A DNA stretch of 64,000 nucleotides from the NCBI GenBank assembly GCA_017644045.1, contig JAEPMI010000007.1, positions 558,001 to 622,000 on the forward strand, written 5' to 3'. The stretch's first letter is position 1; every line of letters begins with the position of its first letter. The notes beneath the pieces were generated by a model, which saw only the letters and a list, made by a program, of their open reading frames with translations, did no database searches and was not told the origin of the DNA. Origin of the DNA: Deltaproteobacteria bacterium. GTDB taxonomy: Bacteria > Myxococcota_A > Polyangia > Polyangiales > Houyiibacteriaceae. Made by a program: the position numbers and the translations under genes. Below, piece after piece: positions 57,622-64,000 of this stretch.

Positions 57622-58991
57622 AGCAGCTCCTCGAGCGGCCCAGGCGCCTTGCGCAGGTCGCCCTCTTCACCGCCGAAGGTGTCGAGGCGCTCGCCCGCGA
57701 GGTAGCCGAGGGTGTTCCAGAGGTTGCTGAGCTGGCGGTTCTCCGCCGACTCGGCTCCCGGATAGACCACGGTGCGCCCGCCGCCGCGGAGCCCGACGGC
57801 GCTGCCGCCGAGCAGGAGCACGGGGAACTCGCTCGCGGTCGAGTGGTGCTGCTCGCCGTTGTCGCCGACCCACACGATGATCGTGCGGTCGAGCAGCCCC
57901 GCGTCCTCGAGCCGACGCGCGGCGGCGGCGATGGCGGTGACCTGCGCCGTGTTCACGTCGCGAATGGCCTGCAGCATCGCGGCGTTGCCGCCGGACTGGT
58001 GCTGCATGTCGTGGCGGCCGGTGCCGGAGATGCTCGAGTAGGTCAGCGAGAAGGCACCGCCCGATCCGGAGCCGACGACGGCGACGTTCGAGAGGCCGTC
58101 GATCAGAGTGCTCACCGCCAGGTCGAGCATCGCGCCGAAGCGCGCGAGCGGCGCGAGGCCCGACTCCGGTGCGGCAGGCGCCACGACCGAGCCCCGCATG
58201 CCGCGCAAGCGCTCCTGTGTCTCGAGCAGCGAAGCGATGGACTCGCCGTAGGTGCCGAGCTTCGCCTGTTCGGTCGGGTTGCCGGTGAACGAGCGCTCGG
58301 CGGCCGCCAGGTCCTCGGCCGCGAACTGGAGCATGCGGTCCCGACGGTCGAACGCGCGCGCGGCGTCGCCGGTGGCGAACGCGCCGTACGCGAACTGGTA
58401 CGCCGCGTCTGGCTGCAGGATGACGGGCGCCGCCCGCGACTCGCCGTAGGCGCAGGTGCCGAAGTCGATCGGGCGGCCCCCCGGGTCGACACCGACCCGG
58501 AAGGCGTCGAAGGGGGTGTCCTGTCGGATGGTCTCGAGCGCGGCGAGGTACGCGTCGATGGTCTGCCCGCCCGGCTTGCCGCCGATGGTGCGCGTGGAGC
58601 TGAGCGCGCCGTGGTACCCCGAGTGGCCGCCGCCCACGATGCGCGAGCTGAGCCCGAGCAGGACCGTCGCCTTGTCGACGAGCCCCTGATCCGCGAGCGG
58701 ACCGAGCGCGATGGCGCTCCCGAGGTCGGGGGTCGAGAGATCGATCGGCGCACCGTGGCGATAGCGCCGGTACCACCACCGGTCGGCGCCGACCGGCGCG
58801 TCCATCGTCTCGTCGATGGCGGCTCGCGCCGAGTCGCAGAGCACGCTCGCGGGCTCGAATCCGTTGCCCTCGACGATGAAGAGGTAGCGGGGGCAATCGG
58901 CGCCCTCGGCGCGGGCCATGCGATGGCCGAGCGGGAGCGCGGCCGCGGCGGTCGCCCCGGCGGCGACGCGCAGGAAGTCGCGACGCTTCAC
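57618..58991 (-). CDS. DUF1552-family protein with Tat signal
   Basis: 457 residues. N terminus MKRRDFLRVAAGA is a twin-arginine signal, so it is exported folded. The rest follows DUF1552, an uncharacterised family with a sulfatase/phosphatase-like outline. It is coupled (ATGA) to the DUF1592-type cytochrome upstream; this pairing is also typical of planctomycetes and of many myxobacteria. A shared extracellular oxidation or degradation role is inferred. Confidence 0.85.
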   Translation of the reverse strand: MKRRDFLRVAAGATAAAALPLGHRMARAEGADCPRYLFIVEGNGFEPASVLCDSARAAIDETMDAPVGADRWWYRRYRHGAPIDLSTPDLGSAIALGPLADQGLVDKATVLLGLSSRIVGGGHSGYHGALSSTRTIGGKPGGQTIDAYLAALETIRQDTPFDAFRVGVDPGGRPIDFGTCAYGESRAAPVILQPDAAYQFAYGAFATGDAARAFDRRDRMLQFAAEDLAAAERSFTGNPTEQAKLGTYGESIASLLETQERLRGMRGSVVAPAAPESGLAPLARFGAMLDLAVSTLIDGLSNVAVVGSGSGGAFSLTYSSISGTGRHDMQHQSGGNAAMLQAIRDVNTAQVTAIAAAARRLEDAGLLDRTIIVWVGDNGEQHHSTASEFPVLLLGGSAVGLRGGGRTVVYPGAESAENRQLSNLWNTLGYLAGERLDTFGGEEGDLRKAPGPLEELL

Positions 58992-61459
58992 TCTGCACCT
59001 CCGAGCTCACGGCGGACGAACGTCTCGCTCGAGACCAGCGCCTCGAGCATGGAGAGGAAGGACCCCGTGTCGATGAGCGCCTGCTCCATCTCGAGCAGCG
59101 TGCAGCCGTCGGCGAGCACCTCGTCGCGGCCCATGAAGAAGCGGAAGGCGTGGCGCACCATCCCGCGACGCGCGAAGGGGGACCCGGCCACCGCGCGGAT
59201 GAACTCCTCGGGCGAGGCGTACGCCTGGTTGAGCGCGGCGTCCGGCAGGTTGTCGATCGTGGTGCTGCCGTCGGGCGAGCCGCCGTGGTCTTCGGCGCGC
59301 TCGAAGCCCGCGTGGTTGAAGAGCTCGAAGGGGAAGCCGAGCGAGTTCATGTACGAATGACAACCGAAGCACTGCTCGGTGACCTCGTCGTCGCCGGCGG
59401 GGTCCACCCCGGGCTCGGTCGACCGGCGCACGCGCTCCCGAGCGGAGAGATCCGGGTCGCTCGCGACGAGCATGGCCTGCAGCCCCTGCACGTCGCTCAG
59501 GTCGCCGAAGCTCTGACAGAAGAGCTGCGTGCGGAGCCAGTGACCACGCAGGACCAAGCTCGCGTCGTCCTCGAAGTTGCCGCCGTGCGCGGTGAGCCAC
59601 GCCGGATGCGTCAGCACACCGAGCCGCGGCGCCGGTACGGTGACCCAGCGCTCGGCGTCCGTGTCGTTGATCGGGTCGGTCCAGCCATACGCCCAGGTGC
59701 TGCCGAAGTAGGAGCGCCAAGTGTTGCCGGAGCAGCGACCCACCTCGGAAGGACAGATCTGGCTACCGCTGCAGTCGGCGTCGCTCGAGCACGGGGTGTC
59801 CGAAGTGACGCTGAGGTTGGAGGGCAGGAGCCACTCCCGGGTGGTGAGGAGCGTCTCGAAGACGTCGTCCCCGGACGCGTCGGTCTCGAGCACGACCCGC
59901 GCCACGACCGCGTCGAGCTGCTGCACCAGCGAAGCCTCCCGGCTGTTGAGCGAGGACTGCAGACTCGCGTACCCGATGACCGCGGTGTCGTACTGGCCGC
60001 CATCGCTGTCGATGGCGCTCGTCTCCGCCGGGTGGTCCTTGAACTTGCTGCCCGCGTCCGTGTAGCCGAGCCATTCGCGGAAGAAGTCGCGGAGTCGCGG
60101 CGCGAGCCAGTAGTCGCCGCGACCGTTGGTGCCCTGCTGCCGCGGGATGGACAGGTCGGGTCGGTCGGCGGAGATGCCACCGGCGTAGTGCCGGAGCAGC
60201 TCGCGGCGGCGCGCGGCGTCGCGAATGGTTCCGTCCGCGGCGGCCTCGGCGATGAGTCCGAGGCGGCCGGCGTTCAGGTCGGCGGCGTCGGGATCGTCGG
60301 GGGACACGCTGCTGGTGATCGGGTCGCGAACCGGCACGCCGACGGGTGCCGTCGAGATCACGCTGCCGAGCGCATAGGCGAGCTCGGTGTCGGAGAGCTC
60401 GCGCGCGCTTCCGTCCATCGTCGACGGGTCGCCGATGTCCGAGCGGAAGAGCGCGCCGGTCATCAACATCGCGGCCTGGGCGATCTCGTGGAGTGTCTCC
60501 TGTCGGTCGCCGTCCGCGGGCTCGTCGGCGAGGCGCGCCACCGTGTAGGCACGGATGCGCTCGAGCTCGCCCTCCGTCGGGGCGCGGAAGAGCACCCCGC
60601 GCCGGAGCATCGTGTCGAGGTACCCGTCGATGCAGTCGTCGTCCGGGTCGGCGCCCTCCATGCAGCCGACGGTGTCGGTGCGGTAGATGCCGAGCGGTCG
60701 GGCCGCGCCGTAGCCGTGGGGGTCGCCGTCGCTCCAGATGAGGCTCGCCTCGGGCAGGTGGAGCATGTAGAGGTTCAGCGTCGCCGGGTCCATCCCCACG
60801 CCTTCGGCGTACGTGGAGTAGGCCAGCCCCTCGGGCGCGCTGAGCGGGTTGTTCTGGATCTTCGGCGAGTTGTTGTAGCCGCCGAGCGCGACCTGCGTGA
60901 GCTCGGCGCGCTCCAGCCGTCGCAGCCGCGAGGGCGAGGCTCGCGGTGCGCTCGGGTCGGCGCAGGTGAAGAGCTCGTCCGGGTCGAGGGTGTTCGGGTC
61001 GTAGTCGACGACCGGCGGATCGAGCTCGTCGCAATCCGTGCTCGCGCCGCTCGCGATCCAGCCCTCGACGAGCGAGAGCTCGCCCACCGGGCTGGCGCGC
61101 CCGAGGGGCATGTTCGCGCCGCCGTCGTCCCCCTGGGTATGCGCCATCTTCCGGTAGAGGAAGCTCGCCTCCGGGTCACCCGGAACCACCAGCGGCTCGC
61201 CGGGTACGATGCGGCTCTCGAGGTCGGGCAACTGGGCCAGCCCGTCGCGGGACAGGTTCGGGTAGCGGCTGCCCTGGTGACAGCCGGCGCAGGTCCGCTC
61301 GAAGAAGAGGATCGCCGCCCCCGCCTCGCCACACTCGGCGAAGCCGGGCGGACCCATGTCAGCGGTCGGATCCGGCGGCCGGTCGTCGGAATCGCCCCCG
61401 ATGGTCCCCTGGCAGCCGGCGAGGGCCACCATCGCTGCGAACGTCACCACCCGATGCAC
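58988..61459 (-). CDS. DUF1592/DUF1588-family multi-domain cytochrome c lipoprotein
   Basis: 823 residues. GTG start with a lipobox (VALAGC, Cys16). A haem-binding CAGCH (Cys57/60, His61) opens the mature protein and a second CFGCHS motif lies in the C-terminal DUF1588/1585 part. The DUF1592-like region occupies the middle. Related proteins of planctomycetes are thought to work in extracellular breakdown of complex carbon, without proven chemistry. The 3' end overlaps the DUF1552 gene by 4 nt. Confidence 0.85.
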   Translation of the reverse strand: MHRVVTFAAMVALAGCQGTIGGDSDDRPPDPTADMGPPGFAECGEAGAAILFFERTCAGCHQGSRYPNLSRDGLAQLPDLESRIVPGEPLVVPGDPEASFLYRKMAHTQGDDGGANMPLGRASPVGELSLVEGWIASGASTDCDELDPPVVDYDPNTLDPDELFTCADPSAPRASPSRLRRLERAELTQVALGGYNNSPKIQNNPLSAPEGLAYSTYAEGVGMDPATLNLYMLHLPEASLIWSDGDPHGYGAARPLGIYRTDTVGCMEGADPDDDCIDGYLDTMLRRGVLFRAPTEGELERIRAYTVARLADEPADGDRQETLHEIAQAAMLMTGALFRSDIGDPSTMDGSARELSDTELAYALGSVISTAPVGVPVRDPITSSVSPDDPDAADLNAGRLGLIAEAAADGTIRDAARRRELLRHYAGGISADRPDLSIPRQQGTNGRGDYWLAPRLRDFFREWLGYTDAGSKFKDHPAETSAIDSDGGQYDTAVIGYASLQSSLNSREASLVQQLDAVVARVVLETDASGDDVFETLLTTREWLLPSNLSVTSDTPCSSDADCSGSQICPSEVGRCSGNTWRSYFGSTWAYGWTDPINDTDAERWVTVPAPRLGVLTHPAWLTAHGGNFEDDASLVLRGHWLRTQLFCQSFGDLSDVQGLQAMLVASDPDLSARERVRRSTEPGVDPAGDDEVTEQCFGCHSYMNSLGFPFELFNHAGFERAEDHGGSPDGSTTIDNLPDAALNQAYASPEEFIRAVAGSPFARRGMVRHAFRFFMGRDEVLADGCTLLEMEQALIDTGSFLSMLEALVSSETFVRRELGGAE

Positions 61460-61514
61460 GGACCCACGGTGCCAGAGCCCCAGAATCGGGGCACTTACCT
61501 GGAGATCGCGATGG

Positions 61515-62564
61515 TCAGGTCGGGCACTCCCCTTCGGAGGCGATCGACACCCCGGCTTCGGAGGCCCAGCACGGGTTCGCGTAGGACACCCCGTCGCAGC
61601 CGCAGACCGGCTCGAGTGCACCGCCACACTCCCGCTCCTTGTGGCGGCAGCCACCCATCCCACCGCAGCCGATTCGGTCGCAGTAGTAGCGGGACGTGCC
61701 GCCAGGGAAGACACTCTCGGAGTCGAGGTCCTCGCAGTCGGAGTCTTGGACGCAGGGGTACTCGGTGCCGTCGGGCGCTGGGAAGCAGCTCGACCGCCGC
61801 GTCTCGTCCATGCAGGCCCCGACATAGGGGCAACAGAACTGGTCGGCCGGGCACTGACCGTCGATGCCACAGGTCACGAAGGGGTCGTCCTCCACGCAGC
61901 GCATCGCTTCGGGGATGCAGCTCCAGCCGTCGCCACACTCGGCGTCGGTCGACGTGCACATGTGCCACGAGTCGTCGTGGACGCTGTGACCGCACGGCCA
62001 GTGCCAGACGACCCGAACACCGGCACGACTGGCCTCGCAGGGATCGCGGTAGGTTCGTCCGTCGCAGCCGCAGACGCCCGATCCGAACCCACCGCAGAGG
62101 TCGGGCCCGCGTTCGGCCTGGCACTCGCCGACGTCGCCGCCGCAGCTGGTGAACGACCCGTCCTCCCGTCGGCCGCAGAGCTCGCCTTCCGCGCAGTCCG
62201 CGTTCGACACACAGGCGCCCGGCTCCTCGGCCTCGGGCGGGACCACGCAGGCGCTCGTATCACTCGGGTCGTAGCAGGAGAAGTCCAACAGACAGCACTC
62301 CTGGCCCGCGCCACAGATCAGGCCCCCACACACCACGGCGCCCGGTTCCGGCTCCGGAATGGGCTCGTCCCTCGGCGGCCAGGTTCCCCAGTCGGGCGGC
62401 AAGTCCCCGAGGTCCGTCGGCGCTCCGTCGGGCCGAGGCCCGGCATCGGTCCGTTCCCCGGCGTCGTCATCGTCGGTGGAGTGAGTCGAACCGCAACCCA
62501 CCAGGACCGCCATACAACCGACGAAACAACCGACGAGATGCGTCACGTTCAACCGCGAAAACAT
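61515..62564 (-). CDS. Cys-rich lipoprotein with two Kazal-like domains
   Basis: 349 residues. Lipobox AVLVGC near residue 24. Cys-rich throughout, with two segments that fit Kazal-type protease-inhibitor cores: CGCDGRTYRDPCEA (about residue 165) and CGCDGVSYANPCWA (about residue 322). Kazal domains block serine proteases; the P1 residue and true activity cannot be judged by eye. ATG 62564 gives the lipoprotein signal. Confidence 0.75.
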   Translation of the reverse strand: MFSRLNVTHLVGCFVGCMAVLVGCGSTHSTDDDDAGERTDAGPRPDGAPTDLGDLPPDWGTWPPRDEPIPEPEPGAVVCGGLICGAGQECCLLDFSCYDPSDTSACVVPPEAEEPGACVSNADCAEGELCGRREDGSFTSCGGDVGECQAERGPDLCGGFGSGVCGCDGRTYRDPCEASRAGVRVVWHWPCGHSVHDDSWHMCTSTDAECGDGWSCIPEAMRCVEDDPFVTCGIDGQCPADQFCCPYVGACMDETRRSSCFPAPDGTEYPCVQDSDCEDLDSESVFPGGTSRYYCDRIGCGGMGGCRHKERECGGALEPVCGCDGVSYANPCWASEAGVSIASEGECPT

Positions 62565-62823
62565 ACGGCACAGTCTCACGCCGAACCCCGGGAGTCGAGG
62601 GCCGGGCTCGAGTGAGCACCCTGGTGGAGGCCCCAGAGGCGAGGCTCGAACGATCGCCGAGGCGATCTCCCCCGGACCATTCTGATCGCCCACTCGCCCC
62701 CTTCCGGTGGCCCAAACGCGGAGAATCCTCACCGAGGCCGACGGAATCCCGAGGCTTCGAGGGTAGCGGGGGGTGGCGAGGGGCTAGAGTCCGCCCGTCG
62801 CCCCAAGCGGGAAAGGGAGTGCG

Positions 62824-64000
62824 ATGAGCGAGACACCGACGGCCCCCGAAGCGCTGGTCCAGGCGTTGACCGAGAGCACGCGAGTCACCGCCGAGACGGT
62901 GGTGCCCTGGTTCCTCGAGACGATGCCGGGCACCTACTTCCACGACACGCCGCCAGACACGGTGCAGGCCCATCTGCGCGCGATCTGCGCCGCGCGGGCG
63001 TCCGGGCTGCCGCTCTCGCTGACCTTGATCAGCGAGAACCGCGACGAGTGGACCTTCATCCGCGAGACCAACCGGACCGGCCTTCTCGCCGATCTGATCC
63101 GGCGACTCCCGCGCGACCGGGTGCTCCGATCCGCGAAGATCCACGGCGCCAAGGACGGTCGACTCGCGCTCGACTCGTTCTCCTTCCGGCCGGCCGAGCG
63201 CTTCGACCCGAGCTCGCCCGACCTGGTCGCCCGCCGCGAAACCGTGGTGAAGGAGGCCGCCGCGATCCTCGGCGACCGTTCACCCGAATCGATCGCCGAG
63301 CACCTCGCGCGCTGCACCACCGAGTACGTCCTCACCGTGACCGCCTATCGAGTGGCGGCGAACCTGCGGCTCTACGAAGCGGTGAGCGGGTCCGACGACG
63401 TCCGGGTCGACGTCGAGCCCTTCGCCGAGGACCCGACGTTGCGCCGCGTGGCGATCGCGGCGGGCAACGCGGCGCCGCGCGATCTCTTCGAGCGTGTCGC
63501 CGATGCCCTCTCGACGGAGAAGGTCGACATCCGCCGGGCGCACCTCGAGTCGATGGACGACGGGGCCAACGGTTTCGTCACGGTGATCAGCCTCGTGGTT
63601 CGACCGCCGGAGGTGTGGGCGCTGGACGGCCCCGAGTGGCGGCGAACGACGACCGCCCTCTCACGGCTCCGCTGGCTGGACGCGCGGGTGCTCGAGGTCG
63701 CCCGGAACGAGGCAGCGCTCTCGTTCGAGCAGGCGGAGCTCCTGGTCGCCCTCGCGGACCTGTCGCACCAGTGGCTCAGCGCGGAGAACCCGTACCTCTA
63801 CACACGAAATCGAGTGCTGAAGCTCGCGCTCCAGGCCGGCGCGCCGAGCCACGCGATCGTTCGTGCGCTCCAGGCCCGCTTCGCGGAGGACGGAGATCCG
63901 AAGGCCTTTCTGGAGCGTCTCACCGCCATCCTCGCCGAGACCCACGAAGCCGCGGGCCCGCGCGAGGTCCGTGCCGTGGTTCGGACCATGGCCGAGATCG
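62824..64000 (+). CDS. Probable NAD-specific glutamate dehydrogenase (large type), N-terminal part
   Basis: The frame is open to the window edge (392 codons). The start MSETPTAPEALV has a GGGAG site. The N terminus (VVPWFLETMPGTYFHDTP, LRSAKIHGAKDGRLALDSF) resembles the N-terminal domains of the large (110-180 kDa) NAD-glutamate dehydrogenases, and LSHQWLSAENPYLYTRNR also fits. The catalytic domain would lie beyond the window, so the call is provisional. Confidence 0.6.
   Translation, partial: MSETPTAPEALVQALTESTRVTAETVVPWFLETMPGTYFHDTPPDTVQAHLRAICAARASGLPLSLTLISENRDEWTFIRETNRTGLLADLIRRLPRDRVLRSAKIHGAKDGRLALDSFSFRPAERFDPSSPDLVARRETVVKEAAAILGDRSPESIAEHLARCTTEYVLTVTAYRVAANLRLYEAVSGSDDVRVDVEPFAEDPTLRRVAIAAGNAAPRDLFERVADALSTEKVDIRRAHLESMDDGANGFVTVISLVVRPPEVWALDGPEWRRTTTALSRLRWLDARVLEVARNEAALSFEQAELLVALADLSHQWLSAENPYLYTRNRVLKLALQAGAPSHAIVRALQARFAEDGDPKAFLERLTAILAETHEAAGPREVRAVVRTMAEI

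Noticed and set aside
59150-62152. A plus-strand open frame of about 1000 codons opposite the DUF1592 and Kazal-lipoprotein genes
   Set aside because: Same reason: the minus strand holds complete proteins with lipoprotein signals and haem motifs.

Overview
The window is high-GC chromosomal DNA whose gene content points to a myxobacterium (phylum Myxococcota), most likely a Polyangiales/Sandaracinaceae-type organism. The evidence is the mix of Hanks-type Ser/Thr kinases, PP2C phosphatases and FecR/LysM proteins, many Cys-rich lipoproteins with a lipobox signal, von Willebrand A lipoproteins, a MYXO-CTERM-like sorting tail, a DUF1552/DUF1592 pair, a roadblock protein and ankyrin/TPR proteins. 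The assignment is inferred from gene families; no rRNA or marker phylogeny is available here. I see no transposase, integrase, CRISPR array, rRNA or prophage.

Layout. 0-4.5 kb: a tightly overlapping signalling operon (adenylate cyclase, Ser/Thr kinase, LysM/FecR protein). 4.5-8.2 kb: two tRNAs (Glu, Gln), a siroheme sulfite/nitrite reductase with its downstream partner, and a Nudix hydrolase. 8.2-20 kb: mostly secreted, lipidated or membrane proteins (SUMF1-domain, beta-helix, VWA, TolC-family) with asd inside. 20-26.6 kb: truA, then a compact minus-strand radical-SAM operon related to the His-Xaa-Ser (Hxs) peptide-modification systems, divergent from a PP2C phosphatase. 26.7-35.3 kb: lipoproteins, an ECF sigma factor/FecR/outer-membrane module, a thioesterase. 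35.3-40.7 kb: housekeeping genes hemG, hemE, folC, accD and pgeF on the minus strand. 40.8-44.3 kb: a dihaem cytochrome c, two SCP2-like proteins, a Rieske oxygenase and tRNA-Leu. 44.4-50.4 kb: roadblock protein, aroQ-accB-accC and a large TPR protein. 50.4-57.6 kb: a patchwork of DUF4253, limonene-epoxide-hydrolase-like, degenerate GyrB-like, SUKH, tRNA-Gly, decayed genes, an RRM RNA-binding protein and an ankyrin protein. 57.6-64 kb: the DUF1552/DUF1592 pair, a Kazal-domain lipoprotein and the start of a probable large NAD-type glutamate dehydrogenase that runs off the window.

How the genes work together. accD, accB and accC supply three of the four acetyl-CoA carboxylase subunits (accA is not here). 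hemE and hemG are the first and last steps of the part of haem synthesis between uroporphyrinogen and protoporphyrin. The most unusual locus is 20.9-25.5 kb: a radical SAM/methyltransferase fusion, an HxsD-like protein, a 76-residue HxsD-like miniprotein and an HxsB-like maturase, joined by 4-nt stop/start overlaps, without a recognisable HxsA substrate. A second oddity is the protein at 53.2-54.2 kb, which keeps the outline of the GyrB ATPase/transducer region but has lost the ATP-binding motifs I looked for.
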